Assembly: GCA_018335655.1 (NCBI GenBank)
Contig: JAGXRX010000029.1
Coordinates: 1-42,163 of the forward strand
DNA length: 42,163 nt
Reading direction: 5' to 3'
DNA from: Erysipelothrix sp.
GTDB taxonomy: Bacteria > Bacillota_I > Bacilli_A > Erysipelotrichales > Erysipelotrichaceae
The translations under genes and the position numbers were made by a program. Position 1 is the stretch's first letter, and each line of letters begins with the position of its first letter. The notes under the pieces were generated by a model. It had not been told where the DNA came from. It was given only the letters and a program-made list of their open reading frames with translations, and searched no databases. Shown one piece after another: positions 10,435-17,819 of the stretch.

Positions 10435-10926
10435 CTATTGTTCTTTTTGGTCAGCAATTTGCTGGATAGCATACGCAAAGTTGCGTACTGGGGATTGGAA
10501 CATTCCAAGTAACATGGAAATCATTCCGTCGCGGTTTGGTAGTGTTGCGATTGTGCTTAAACCAGCAGCGTCAACAACTCTTCCTTCAACAATTCCGCTT
10601 TTAATAACGAGTGCTTTATTCTTCTTAGCGAATTCAGCTAAAACACGAGCTGGTGCAACTGCATCATCTGAGAATGCCATTGCGTTTGGTCCGGTTAAGG
10701 TTGCAGCTAAATCACTATATCCACTTGCTTCAGCAGCGCGTTGTGACATTGAGTTCTTGTAGACTTTGAAATCAATGTTTTCAGCACGAAGCTTACGACG
10801 AAGGGTAGTGAGTTGAGCCACAGATAAACCACGATATTCAACTACGACTGTAGATGAACTTGTTGCGATTTTCGATTGAATTTCTTCAACAACGACTTTT
10901 TTCGCATCAATGACCGCTTGATTCAT
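10435..10926 (-). CDS. rplJ: 50S ribosomal protein L10
   Basis: L10 anchors the L7/L12 stalk to 23S rRNA and typically represses its own operon by binding its leader RNA. The 163-residue product has the family core ([21 protein letters not shown], written here only as a landmark around residues 27-47) and the C-terminal helix [18 protein letters not shown] that binds L7/L12. AAGGAGGT lies about 8 bases upstream of the ATG. It is preceded by a recognisable L10 leader and a promoter, and followed after 14 bases by rplL. Confidence 0.98.
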   Translation of the reverse strand: MNQAVIDAKKVVVEEIQSKIATSSSTVVVEYRGLSVAQLTTLRRKLRAENIDFKVYKNSMSQRAAEASGYSDLAATLTGPNAMAFSDDAVAPARVLAEFAKKNKALVIKSGIVEGRVVDAAGLSTIATLPNRDGMISMLLGMFQSPVRNFAYAIQQIADQKEQ

Positions 10927-10939
10927 TGGGTTGTTACCT

Positions 10940-11072
10940 CCTTCTTGTTTTGTATCAAACCCTACAAATTAATAAACTCGTATCTAGAAGACACGAGCAA
11001 AAAGTTGATCTTTTTCCTCGGCAACATGATTAAGCCCTATTTGGCCGTTGCTGTCTTTGGTTTTGATAGCGT
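10940..11072 (-). promoter_or_regulatory. L10 leader (autoregulatory r-protein leader)
   Basis: The ~140-base leader between the promoter and rplJ contains the hallmarks of the bacterial L10(L12)4-binding leader as I know it: an AGACAGCAACGG segment and a later TGTTGCCGAGG segment. A terminator-like stem follows, CTCGTGTC/GATACGAG (10977-10997), then a T-rich stretch TTTATTAATTT. A competing A5/T5 pairing lies at 10999-11015. This suggests transcription attenuation by L10 bound to L7/L12. A covariance-model search was not possible here. Confidence 0.75.
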
Positions 11073-11076
11073 TATT

Positions 11077-11104
11077 AGTGTACCATAAATCTATGATAAG
11101 TCAA
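11077..11104 (-). promoter_or_regulatory. Promoter of rplJ-rplL
   Basis: On the minus strand TTGACT (11099-11104) and TACACT (11077-11082) are separated by 16 bases, just upstream of the L10 leader and downstream of the terminator at 11126-11154. Confidence 0.7.
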
Positions 11105-11125
11105 CCCAACACATAAGATTCATAT

Positions 11126-11154
11126 AAAAAACTTGATACTAAATATCAAGTTTT
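11126..11154 (-). terminator. Terminator of the padR-HAAS operon
   Basis: The stem AAAACTTGATA/TATCAAGTTTT (arms 11127-11137 and 11144-11154) spans the end of the membrane-protein gene, with its stop codon in the loop. It is followed on the minus strand by a T run (11130-11126). It separates the PadR module from rplJL. Confidence 0.8.
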
Positions 11155-12119
11155 GTTTTACTAGCGCGAATTATTCGAACAATCCAACTTGAAGCACTCG
11201 TTACTATAATAATAATACCTCCTGCTAGAAAGCCTCGTGATATCATAAGCGCAAACACTTCGTTACCTGGTGCGATACTTTGTGCAAGGTTTGGATTAAT
11301 AAGTGATTGGGTAAAGACCATGATTATAAACATAACTAATGCTAACCCATCAAGTATTATTGATCCTTGAAGTCTAACTTTGCGAGGTAGTCTCACAATC
11401 GCTTTAATAACCCCGCTAAGAAGTAATAATAATAACCACACATTCATAAGGCCAATCCACGAAGAGCGTGTTAACTCATTAAGAATCGGTGTGATTACCC
11501 ACTCTTGTGCACTTTGGAAGTATACACCAATAAGATGGGCTTGAAAGTTAATGAAGAAGAAAGCAACAAATACAAAACCAATTTCAAAAATATGTTCTAC
11601 AGGATGATGAGGTAAGTCTTGAACTGAACTAGGTAGACCCTTTATTGTCCATGTGTCATCCTTAAGATCCTTATCATCTAATTTCACTTCAAAACGTTCA
11701 ATAATGTAGAAGATTGCACTAACATATGCAAATGCAATAATCGAAGCATTAAAGAGTGATGCTAGAAACTCAAAGATAATCCATATTTCGAGTTGTGGGG
11801 TAAAAAAGGCTTTTGTGGCATATGTCACTGTAAATGCAATAGACATTGCTAAGAGAACAATTTTAAGTATCTTGGAATAAATATCAAAGTAACGTGGTCC
11901 AATAAGATACCCTTGTTTATTAAGATATTGATCAGCTAAGTGTTTAGGACTTCCCATTGATTCAAGTGTTAATTTAACGGCTTGTTCTTCATCATGCTCA
12001 TTCATTGCGACTTCAATCATTTCTTCAAGTTCAGATTTTAGTTCTAATCTTACATCTTCCTTAAGTCGACGTGGTAAATATTTGACGCATTCTTCAATAT
12101 AGATATTGACTAGTTTCAT
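11139..12119 (-). CDS. HAAS/DUF1700-type membrane protein, partner of PadR
   Basis: This 326-residue protein has a cytosolic N-terminal HAAS-type domain (about 1-70: repeated Glu/Lys helices ending in TLESMGSPKHLADQYL). About six hydrophobic segments follow, near 77-105, 110-143, 173-198, 222-243, 252-274 and 290-317. Such proteins are commonly encoded directly after PadR regulators and are thought to sense or respond to envelope state; the biochemical role is unknown. Its ATG overlaps the padR stop codon by 4 bases (ATGA), so translation is coupled. The unit has its own promoter and terminator although it sits inside the ribosomal/RNA polymerase gene block. The family call is moderately secure; no specific function is claimed. 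Confidence 0.7.
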   Translation of the reverse strand: MKLVNIYIEECVKYLPRRLKEDVRLELKSELEEMIEVAMNEHDEEQAVKLTLESMGSPKHLADQYLNKQGYLIGPRYFDIYSKILKIVLLAMSIAFTVTYATKAFFTPQLEIWIIFEFLASLFNASIIAFAYVSAIFYIIERFEVKLDDKDLKDDTWTIKGLPSSVQDLPHHPVEHIFEIGFVFVAFFFINFQAHLIGVYFQSAQEWVITPILNELTRSSWIGLMNVWLLLLLLSGVIKAIVRLPRKVRLQGSIILDGLALVMFIIMVFTQSLINPNLAQSIAPGNEVFALMISRGFLAGGIIIIVTSASSWIVRIIRASKTKLDI

Positions 12120-12451
12120 TGTTGACCTCCTTTGGTTAATTCAACCATGATAGTGTTTAAACTAAAGTATTCGGTTTTTAGTTGTTCTAGAACAATCTTG
12201 CCTTGATCACTGATTTGATAATATCTTCTTGGTCGATTTTCGATAAGTTCCCATGAACTTTCAAGCAAACCTTGTTTCTCTAGACGTCTTAGTAGTGGAT
12301 ACAGTGTTCCTGCTTCAATATCAAACTTGTGGATTTGTAGTTTTTGAATTAGTGAGTACCCATATTCCTTTTGATCAAGCTGACTTAATACCCCAAGGAT
12401 TAAGACCCCTCGACGAAGTTCTAAGAGTAAGCCATCGACGATTTCTTTCAT
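12116..12451 (-). CDS. PadR-family transcriptional regulator
   Basis: This is a small (111-residue) winged-helix repressor of the PadR-like type. Landmarks are LRRGVLILGVLSQL, YGYSLIQKL, the wing-containing GTLYPLLRRLEKQGLLESSW and RRYYQISDQGK, followed by a C-terminal helix for dimerisation. The ATG at 12449-12451 is chosen because AGGAGG lies about 5 bases upstream; an in-frame GTG six bases earlier would overlap that site. The promoter contains a perfect palindrome between -35 and -10, a natural site for self-repression. The gene overlaps the HAAS membrane-protein gene by 4 bases. The ligand or signal is unknown. Confidence 0.88.
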   Translation of the reverse strand: MKEIVDGLLLELRRGVLILGVLSQLDQKEYGYSLIQKLQIHKFDIEAGTLYPLLRRLEKQGLLESSWELIENRPRRYYQISDQGKIVLEQLKTEYFSLNTIMVELTKGGQQ

Positions 12452-12471
12452 AAACACCTCCTGTTACTCAC

Positions 12472-12501
12472 ATTATAGTGTATGACATACACTATTGTCA
12501 A
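12472..12501 (-). promoter_or_regulatory. Promoter of the padR operon
   Basis: On the minus strand TTGACA (12496-12501) and TATAAT (12472-12477) are both perfect consensus hexamers, separated by 18 bases. The spacer is almost entirely occupied by the palindromic operator at 12475-12495. Confidence 0.9.
12475..12495. promoter_or_regulatory. Probable PadR operator (perfect palindrome)
   Basis: The 10-base arms ATAGTGTATG and CATACACTAT flank one central base, giving a perfect 21-base inverted repeat. It covers the spacer and the edge of the -10 box of the padR promoter. The position implies that a bound dimer would block RNA polymerase. Assignment to PadR is inferred from adjacency. Confidence 0.75.
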
Positions 12502-12516
12502 TACAATAATGATAAT

Positions 12517-12548
12517 AAAAAAACTATGGAAGATTTCCATAGTTTTTT
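12517..12548 (-). terminator. Terminator after rplA (symmetrical)
   Basis: The 9-bp stem ACTATGGAA/TTCCATAGT (12523-12531 and 12535-12543) has a 3-base loop. A six-base A run precedes it and a T run follows it, so it can act on either strand. It lies 4 bases beyond the rplA stop codon and isolates rplKA from the padR operon. Confidence 0.88.
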
Positions 12549-12551
12549 GTG

Positions 12552-13232
12552 TTATTCTGCTACTTTAATTCCAGGGCCCATCGTTGTTGATAAGGTAATG
12601 TTTTTAACATAGTTTCCTTTAACAACTGCTGGTCTAGCTTTAAGAAGTACATCATAGACTGCTTTAAAGTTTTCTAACAATGCTTCGTCTTTGAATGATT
12701 TCTTCCCAATAATGACATGAATGTTTCCTTCTTTGTCAACACGGTAAGTAACCTTCCCTTTTTTGATTTCATTAACAGCATTTGCGACATCCATTGTAAC
12801 TGTTCCTGTTTTAGGGTTAGGCATAAGTCCTTTAGGACCTAAAAGTTTTCCTAATTTTCCAAGTTCAGCCATCATGTCAGGTGTTGCGACGATGACATCA
12901 AAATCAAACCAACCACCTTTAACTTTTTCAAGGATTTCTTTACCCCCTACAAAGTCTGCACCGGCATCTAAAGCTTCTTTCTCTTTAGCACCTTGAGTGA
13001 CCACTAATACACGTTGTGTACGGCCAGTTCCATTTGGAAGGACCATTGCACCACGAATTTGTTGATCAGCATGACGTGGGTCTACATTTAAACGGAACGC
13101 AACTTCCATTGTTTCATCAAATTTTGTATAAGATACTTCTTTTGCTAATGCGATTGCATCAGCAACTGGATATGCTTTTAAGCGCTCAATTTTAGCCGCT
13201 GCAGCAAGATATTTTTTTCCTGATTTTGCCAT
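12552..13232 (-). CDS. rplA: 50S ribosomal protein L1
   Basis: L1 forms the mobile stalk at the E site and in many bacteria represses translation of the L11-L1 mRNA. The 226-residue product shows family landmarks including [36 protein letters not shown] and [10 protein letters not shown]. It begins 2 bases after rplK, so its initiation region (GGTGAGTAATC before ATG) lies within the end of rplK and the two are probably translationally coupled. A strong terminator follows at once. In Bacillus rplJ comes next; here it is displaced by the PadR module. Confidence 0.98.
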   Translation of the reverse strand: MAKSGKKYLAAAAKIERLKAYPVADAIALAKEVSYTKFDETMEVAFRLNVDPRHADQQIRGAMVLPNGTGRTQRVLVVTQGAKEKEALDAGADFVGGKEILEKVKGGWFDFDVIVATPDMMAELGKLGKLLGPKGLMPNPKTGTVTMDVANAVNEIKKGKVTYRVDKEGNIHVIIGKKSFKDEALLENFKAVYDVLLKARPAVVKGNYVKNITLSTTMGPGIKVAE

Positions 13233-13234
13233 GA

Positions 13235-13657
13235 TTACTCACCGAACCCTTCAATGATAATACCCATGTTTTTTGCAGTTCCTGCAATAATTTTCATGGC
13301 ACCTTCAACATCATTTGCGTTTAGATCTGGCAACTTGTATGTTGCGATCTCACGTAGTTGGTCAACGGTGATCTTGCCCACTTTTGTGATATGAGCTTTA
13401 TCTGATCCACTCTTAACACCTGCATATTTTTTTAATAATACAGATGCAGGAGAAGTTTTGAGTTCGAAGGTAAATGATTTATCTTCAAACGCAGTAATAA
13501 CTACAGGGACAACATCCCCAACACGTTCACGTGTCGCATCATTAAATGCGCTACAGAACTGAGGCATGTTAACACCAACACCGGCTAAAGCAGGACCCGG
13601 ACGAGCTCCACCAGCTGGGAATTGGAGTTTAACGACTTTTACAACTCTTTTACTCAC
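13235..13657 (-). CDS. rplK: 50S ribosomal protein L11
   Basis: L11 binds the GTPase-associated region of 23S rRNA. The 140-residue product has the N-terminal domain with [19 protein letters not shown] (about 10-28) and the RNA-binding C-terminal domain. The start is GTG (13655-13657, giving [10 protein letters not shown]), with AGAGGAA about 7 bases upstream. It is preceded by its own promoter and a structured leader, and followed after 2 bases by rplA. Confidence 0.97.
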   Translation of the reverse strand: MSKRVVKVVKLQFPAGGARPGPALAGVGVNMPQFCSAFNDATRERVGDVVPVVITAFEDKSFTFELKTSPASVLLKKYAGVKSGSDKAHITKVGKITVDQLREIATYKLPDLNANDVEGAMKIIAGTAKNMGIIIEGFGE

Positions 13658-13683
13658 ACTAAATTCCTCTTTTCTTTCATGTG

Positions 13684-13741
13684 CAGTGGTTTAACGAATG
13701 GTTGCGCATTCACCCACGTTTCAGCCTATCTTACATAGGCC
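13684..13741 (-). promoter_or_regulatory. Structured leader of rplK-rplA (possible L1-binding site)
   Basis: The leader RNA can form GCCTAT/ATAGGC with a 5-base loop (13724-13740). A second nested hairpin has the outer pair GTGG/CCAC (13714-13717 with 13686-13689) and inner pair GAATG/CATTC (13707-13711 with 13696-13700). L11-L1 operons are generally regulated by L1 binding such a leader; assignment here is by position and structure only. Confidence 0.5.
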
Positions 13742-13746
13742 ATTCA

Positions 13747-13775
13747 AGTTTACGGCTTTTCCACCTTTTTGTCAA
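13747..13775 (-). promoter_or_regulatory. Promoter of rplK-rplA
   Basis: On the minus strand TTGACA (13770-13775) and TAAACT (13747-13752) are separated by 17 bases. The -35 box lies a few bases beyond the nusG terminator. Confidence 0.82.
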
Positions 13776-13799
13776 TAAAAAACTATGGTTTCCCATAGT
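13776..13799 (-). terminator. Terminator after nusG
   Basis: The stem ACTATGG/CCATAGT carries a GAAA tetraloop on the minus strand (13782-13799) and is followed by six T residues. It starts 3 bases beyond the nusG stop and separates secE-nusG from the rplKA promoter. Confidence 0.88.
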
Positions 13800-13801
13800 C
13801 T

Positions 13802-14344
13802 TTAGTTTACTTTTAAACAGTCAGAATACGATACTTCAGTTTTAATCGGTTGATTAAACATTGTCGTATAAATAACCGCTACTTCTTCACTTTCGCGAAG
13901 TTCAATAACTTTACCTTCAAGGTTAGCGAATGGACCATTGGTGATACGAACCATATCTCCGACTGCAAAGTCGATAACACGTTTACGCTCTCCAATACGA
14001 CTTAAGATAGAATCCATTTCGATATCTGATACTGGGAAAGGTTTTGCCCCGCCTCCTGAAGATCCGATAAATCCAGTGACCCCTGGAGTGTTTCGAACAC
14101 TGTACCAAGCTTCATCCGTCATGATCATTTCTACAAAAAGATAACCCGGGAAAAGATTTTTCATCTTCTCAACTTCTTTACCACTTGGCTTAACTTCAAC
14201 TTCAAGTACTTCTGCCACTAGAATTCGAAATAAGTTATCTTCAAGTCCCATGGACTCAATACGTTTTTCTAAGTTTTCCTTGACACGGTTTTCATGCCCA
14301 GCATAGGTGTTGACGACATACCATTGCTTTTCTAGTTCACTCAT
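13802..14344 (-). CDS. nusG: Transcription termination/antitermination factor NusG
   Basis: NusG binds the RNA polymerase clamp, modulates pausing and can couple transcription to translation. The 180-residue product has the NGN domain starting EKQWYVVNTYAGHENRVKENL (landmark at about 4-24), the segment NLFPGYLFVEM, and a C-terminal KOW domain (DMVRITNGPFANLEGKV). The ATG follows the secE stop by three bases, with TTGGAGTA upstream inside the end of secE. It is the last gene of rpmG-secE-nusG and ends at a strong terminator. Confidence 0.97.
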   Translation of the reverse strand: MSELEKQWYVVNTYAGHENRVKENLEKRIESMGLEDNLFRILVAEVLEVEVKPSGKEVEKMKNLFPGYLFVEMIMTDEAWYSVRNTPGVTGFIGSSGGGAKPFPVSDIEMDSILSRIGERKRVIDFAVGDMVRITNGPFANLEGKVIELRESEEVAVIYTTMFNQPIKTEVSYSDCLKVN

Positions 14345-14347
14345 GCT

Positions 14348-14527
14348 TTATACTCCAATCGCAGTAACAAAGAACGTGATAAGAACTTGTGCTAAGACGA
14401 AGAATACGGCAAATAATGATACGACTGAAATTACGGTTGCTGTATCCTTTAATAATTCTTTTTGTTTTGGCCAACGGACACGTTTTGCTTCCGTCATGAT
14501 GCCACTAATTGAAAACCATTTTAGCAT
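14348..14527 (-). CDS. secE: Preprotein translocase subunit SecE
   Basis: SecE clamps SecY in the Sec protein-export channel. This 59-residue protein begins MLKWFSISGIMTEAKR, has the conserved cytosolic amphipathic stretch RVRWPKQKELLKDT, and ends in a single membrane helix (about 31-56). This is the minimal single-helix form typical of Gram-positives. TAAGGAGTAAC lies before the ATG and overlaps the rpmG stop codon. It sits in the conserved rpmG-secE-nusG order. Only its small size makes it easy to overlook. Confidence 0.95.
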   Translation of the reverse strand: MLKWFSISGIMTEAKRVRWPKQKELLKDTATVISVVSLFAVFFVLAQVLITFFVTAIGV

Positions 14528-14539
14528 AAATGTTACTCC

Positions 14540-14698
14540 TTATTTAGTTTCTTTGTGCTCAGTATGTTGACCACACGTTTTGCAGTATTTATTCAATGTT
14601 AAGCGTGTTGGTTGCGTCGTCTTGTTACGGGTTGTCGTATAGTTACGACTCAAACATACACTGCACGTCAATATGACTTTATCATTCTTATCAGGCAT
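14540..14698 (-). CDS. rpmG: 50S ribosomal protein L33
   Basis: This 52-residue zinc-ribbon form of L33 has two CxxC pairs (CSVC and CKTC), with the typical central stretch SRNYTTTRNK and TLNKYCKTC. The ATG is preceded by AGAGAGGG. It heads the rpmG-secE-nusG operon behind a strong promoter, as in Bacillus (rpmGB). Firmicutes often carry zinc-free L33 copies elsewhere; this copy should require zinc. Confidence 0.94.
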   Translation of the reverse strand: MPDKNDKVILTCSVCLSRNYTTTRNKTTQPTRLTLNKYCKTCGQHTEHKETK

Positions 14699-14726
14699 GT
14701 TAAAAACCCTCTCTAATTGCTAACTT

Positions 14727-14755
14727 ACTTTAACATAAACCCCCTACACTGTCAA
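14727..14755 (-). promoter_or_regulatory. Promoter of rpmG-secE-nusG
   Basis: On the minus strand TTGACA (14750-14755) and TAAAGT (14727-14732) are separated by 17 bases. The -35 box overlaps the stop codon of the sigma-factor gene. An inverted repeat CCCTAC/GTAGGG (14742-14771) spans the promoter, but no good T-run follows, so it is at best a weak terminator for the upstream operon. Confidence 0.85.
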
Positions 14756-15357
14756 ATAACCTGACGTAGGGCTCGCTTTATTTTACTCATAGTATTATCG
14801 ACAGTTTTACTCTTAATATCGCACGTTTTCGCAATCCAATGATATGTGTATCCTTGCATACGATAGTCAAAGATTTCACGCTCAAGTGATGAACACTTCG
14901 ATAAAACATGCTCTATCTTTTCTTCTAAAACTCTTGTATTCACATATTGATGAGGTTCTTTTAGTGATGGTGGTGATGGAATGACATCACACAAGTACAT
15001 TTGATCTTCTTCATTGATTGTTTGATCCAATGATAATGCGGTTCTTAGCATTTGATAGGATTGTGAACTATGTTTACGAAACAACGATTGAATTCTACGC
15101 TCGATACATACTTTCGCAAATGGATATAGTGGCATACATAAATGATCTTGATAATTCAATATTGCATCATACAATCCTAAATTACCTTCTTGAAATACAT
15201 CATCTTGATCAACTCTTAATGCTTTGATGACATGCATGTGCTTATGCATAATCATGTAAATTAATCGCTCATAACGTTTCAAAATCATACTCCATGCTTC
15301 TTCATCGTTTTCTCTTACTAAATACATTAACTCATGATCACTAATCTGATTAGACAT
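14752..15357 (-). CDS. sigH: SigH-like alternative RNA polymerase sigma factor
   Basis: This 201-residue sigma-70-family protein has region 2 in its first half (DDVFQEGNLGLYDAILNY, core-binding) and region 4 at its C-terminus (SLEREIFDYRMQGYTYHWIAK, then a helix-turn-helix DIKSKTVDNTMSKIKRALRQ). It lacks regions 1.1 and 3 of a vegetative sigma. Its place between rlmB and rpmG is that of Bacillus sigH, so it is a positional SigH ortholog. The start was set at the ATG with AAGGAGAAAAG upstream; a longer frame would run into rlmB. In sporeformers SigH starts sporulation, and in other groups it serves competence. The role here is unknown. Confidence 0.82.
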   Translation of the reverse strand: MSNQISDHELMYLVRENDEEAWSMILKRYERLIYMIMHKHMHVIKALRVDQDDVFQEGNLGLYDAILNYQDHLCMPLYPFAKVCIERRIQSLFRKHSSQSYQMLRTALSLDQTINEEDQMYLCDVIPSPPSLKEPHQYVNTRVLEEKIEHVLSKCSSLEREIFDYRMQGYTYHWIAKTCDIKSKTVDNTMSKIKRALRQVI

Positions 15358-15373
15358 TCTTTTCTCCTTAAGG

Positions 15374-16099
15374 TTATCCTTTGGAGCGTTGTCGAAGTAC
15401 CTCGTAGACGAGTATGCCACATGCTACAGAGACATTGAGTGAATCAACATGTCCATGCATAGGAATGCTCAATAAAACATCACATTGCTTCTTAACTAAA
15501 GATGACATCCCTTGACCTTCAGATCCTACCACAATTACGACTTTTCCTTTTAAGGAAGCTTTTGTATAGTCAATTGCATTACTCACTTCAGTGCCATAAA
15601 TCCAAAATCCTGCATCTTTTAGAGTTCTAAGGGTTTGAGAGATATTAACAACTTCGATAATCTTTACCGATTCAATCGCTCCTGCACTGACCTTTGCCAC
15701 TGTTGATGTCAGACTGACTGAGCGATGTTTTCCAAAGATGACTGCGTCGACACCAGCTCCATCGGCTATTCTTAAGATTGCTCCTAGATTATGAGGATCT
15801 TCAAGACCATCCGCGACAATGATACAACTATGTTCTTTGTCTTTCACATCCTCTAATACAGTGTTTAGTGAACTAAACGCATAGTTAGGAATGTGGGCAA
15901 TAACCCCTTGATGATTAGCATCTCCAACAAGTGCTTTAACTTGACCTTTGTCAAGCATGACAACAGGTATGTTTTGCTCTCTTGCCAGATTTTCGATGTT
16001 TGCAGTGTCACTCCCCTTTTGTATATACAATGTGTGAATCACTTTTTTTTGCGACAATCGCTCTTTAACTGGATTTCTACCGTAGAGATATTGTTTCAT
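15374..16099 (-). CDS. rlmB: 23S rRNA (guanosine-2'-O)-methyltransferase RlmB / TrmH family
   Basis: This is a SPOUT methyltransferase that modifies a guanosine 2'-OH in 23S rRNA. The 241-residue product has an N-terminal substrate-binding domain beginning MKQYLYGRNPVKE. It also has the three SPOUT motifs DPHNLGAILRIADGAG, VVGSEGQGMS and IPMHGHVDSLNVSVA. The start follows CAGGAGAAAT and lies 23 bases inside the end of mrnC. It is placed as in Bacillus (yacO), but the rae1/yacP gene that normally follows is missing; the sigma factor begins 16 bases later. Confidence 0.92.
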   Translation of the reverse strand: MKQYLYGRNPVKERLSQKKVIHTLYIQKGSDTANIENLAREQNIPVVMLDKGQVKALVGDANHQGVIAHIPNYAFSSLNTVLEDVKDKEHSCIIVADGLEDPHNLGAILRIADGAGVDAVIFGKHRSVSLTSTVAKVSAGAIESVKIIEVVNISQTLRTLKDAGFWIYGTEVSNAIDYTKASLKGKVVIVVGSEGQGMSSLVKKQCDVLLSIPMHGHVDSLNVSVACGILVYEVLRQRSKG

Positions 16100-16475
16100 A
16101 TTTCTCCTGTACATAGGTCCTAAAATAGTCCCATAATTGGTTTAACGTTTTATCATCTTCAATCATGTAATAATAACCAAACACTGCTTCACATCCTGTG
16201 GCTAATCGATAGGTAATGACACTTGAATTTTTTGGGATAGTGTCTGCTTTATAGTTTCTACCTCTTAGAAAATATTCTCGCATAGTTTCATCAAACCATG
16301 GTTGACCTTGCGCATACACAATAAAATCTGCTTGTGCTTGGGCACTTAAAAACCGAATTGACTGTTTTGATAGCTCTTTGCTTTTATAGATTCCTTGAGA
16401 AACTAAATATGTTTTAGCTCTCAAAGCTAAATAGGCATCCCCTAAGTATGCATACACGTTAATTGAAATACTCAT
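16077..16475 (-). CDS. mrnC: Mini-ribonuclease III
   Basis: Mini-III is a stand-alone RNase III catalytic domain without the dsRNA-binding domain. It matures 23S rRNA ends in Gram-positives. The 132-residue protein has the family signature YLGDAYLALRAKTYLV near the N-terminus, containing the catalytic acidic residue, and a second conserved region FLRGRNYKADTIPKN plus TGCEAVFGYYY. Its ATG overlaps the cysS stop codon by one base (TAATG), and its end overlaps rlmB by 23 bases, indicating tight translational coupling in a cysS-mrnC-rlmB-sigH operon. Confidence 0.93.
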   Translation of the reverse strand: MSISINVYAYLGDAYLALRAKTYLVSQGIYKSKELSKQSIRFLSAQAQADFIVYAQGQPWFDETMREYFLRGRNYKADTIPKNSSVITYRLATGCEAVFGYYYMIEDDKTLNQLWDYFRTYVQEKYETISLR

Positions 16476-17797
16476 TAAAGTAGTCCTCGAAGGATTAACT
16501 CATTTCTAAGTTCATCCGCAAGTGCGAAATCTTTATTTGCTTTCGCAGTTTGCCATTGACGAATAATCGATACCTCTTCTGTGGAAAGTTGTGGATAAGG
16601 TGTGGAAATCCCTAGTATTTTCATCATTCTTCTTAACGTTGCTTCATGATTTGAAATATCATTGTAGTTTAGTTCTTTTTGTCTTAAAGCACTGTTTAAC
16701 TGTTTAACTTGCTCAAGCACAATACTCATCGCAAGATTAATATTCATATCATCCTGACATGCTTGCATAAAAGTATCATAAAGTGGGGTCATTGTTGTCT
16801 CACAGCGTATTACATCTGTGAAGACAAGTTTAGTTTGTTTGAGGACAGTGATGATTTTATCAATTTCACTTTTTGCTTGTGTGATTGTTTCTTGAGAAAT
16901 GTTAAGTGGGGAGCGATAATGTGCCAACATCAACAACCAACGCACAACATTCCCTCCAAACAACTCAATATAGTCTTTTGCCCAAATCACATTACCTAAA
17001 CTTTTGCTCATCTTTTCTCCATCAATGTTTAACATACCATTATGAATCCAAAAGTTCGCAAGATTATGATTATGGGTTCCTAAACACTGAGCAATTTCGT
17101 TTTCATGATGAGGAAACTTAAGATCCATTCCTCCACCATGAATATCAATTTTTCCTTTAAAATGTTCAAGGATCATGACAACACATTCACTATGCCAACC
17201 TGGTCTTCCTTCACCAAATGCAGATGGCCATTTAATTCCATCTTTTGTCGCTTTCCAAAGTGTAAAGTCTAAAGGATTAAGCTTCTTTTCATTTTTTTCA
17301 ATACGAGCTCCACTAAGTAAATCTTCTGTTTTTTGATTTGAGAGTTGTCCATACGAATGAATTCTTGACACATTAAAATACACATCATGATCATTCACAT
17401 ATGCAATATCTTGAGAAACCATCGATTCGATGTAGTCGATAATCTTATCCATCGTGTCTGTTACTTTTACAGTGAGTGGGCGAGTTGCATTAAGTGATTC
17501 TCTCACCTTCTCATAAGACTGGATAAATTCTTCTGTGATGGTTTGCTCACTCACATTCATTTCTTGTGCCTTCACAATAATCTTGTCATCGACATCTGTA
17601 TAGTTCGACACAAAATGAACTTGATAACCACATTCTTCAAGGATATTTTTCAAAGTATCAAAAACAACAATTGGACGAGCATTACCAATATGAGCATGAT
17701 TGTAAACCGTTGGTCCACAAACATACATACTTACTTCATTTGTTTTAATGGGAATAAAAGGTTCAATTTGGCCAGTGTATGAGTTATAAAGACGCAT
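16475..17797 (-). CDS. cysS: Cysteinyl-tRNA synthetase
   Basis: This enzyme charges tRNA-Cys. The 440-residue class I synthetase has the zinc-ligand Cys27 in YVCGPTVY, the HIGH-type motif as HIGN (36-39), the second zinc region GWHSEC and HHENEIAQ, and the KMSKS loop at 262-266. The ATG giving MRLYNSYTGQ is chosen because AAGGAG lies about 6 bases upstream; a longer in-frame extension overlaps that site. It heads the cysS-mrnC-rlmB-sigH operon. A weak promoter candidate (-10 TATACT at 17820-17825) lies just upstream, after the gap terminator. Confidence 0.97.
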   Translation of the reverse strand: MRLYNSYTGQIEPFIPIKTNEVSMYVCGPTVYNHAHIGNARPIVVFDTLKNILEECGYQVHFVSNYTDVDDKIIVKAQEMNVSEQTITEEFIQSYEKVRESLNATRPLTVKVTDTMDKIIDYIESMVSQDIAYVNDHDVYFNVSRIHSYGQLSNQKTEDLLSGARIEKNEKKLNPLDFTLWKATKDGIKWPSAFGEGRPGWHSECVVMILEHFKGKIDIHGGGMDLKFPHHENEIAQCLGTHNHNLANFWIHNGMLNIDGEKMSKSLGNVIWAKDYIELFGGNVVRWLLMLAHYRSPLNISQETITQAKSEIDKIITVLKQTKLVFTDVIRCETTMTPLYDTFMQACQDDMNINLAMSIVLEQVKQLNSALRQKELNYNDISNHEATLRRMMKILGISTPYPQLSTEEVSIIRQWQTAKANKDFALADELRNELILRGLL

Positions 17798-17819
17798 AAA
17801 ATTCTCCTTGTCACACACA

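Noticed and set aside
14742-14771. CCCTAC/GTAGGG repeat after the sigma-factor gene as a terminator
   Set aside because: No T-run follows on the minus strand and it coincides with the rpmG promoter; the pairing may be incidental.
15358-15420. Longer N-terminus for the sigma factor
   Set aside because: It lacks a ribosome binding site and is encoded within the end of rlmB, whereas AAGGAG precedes the shorter start.
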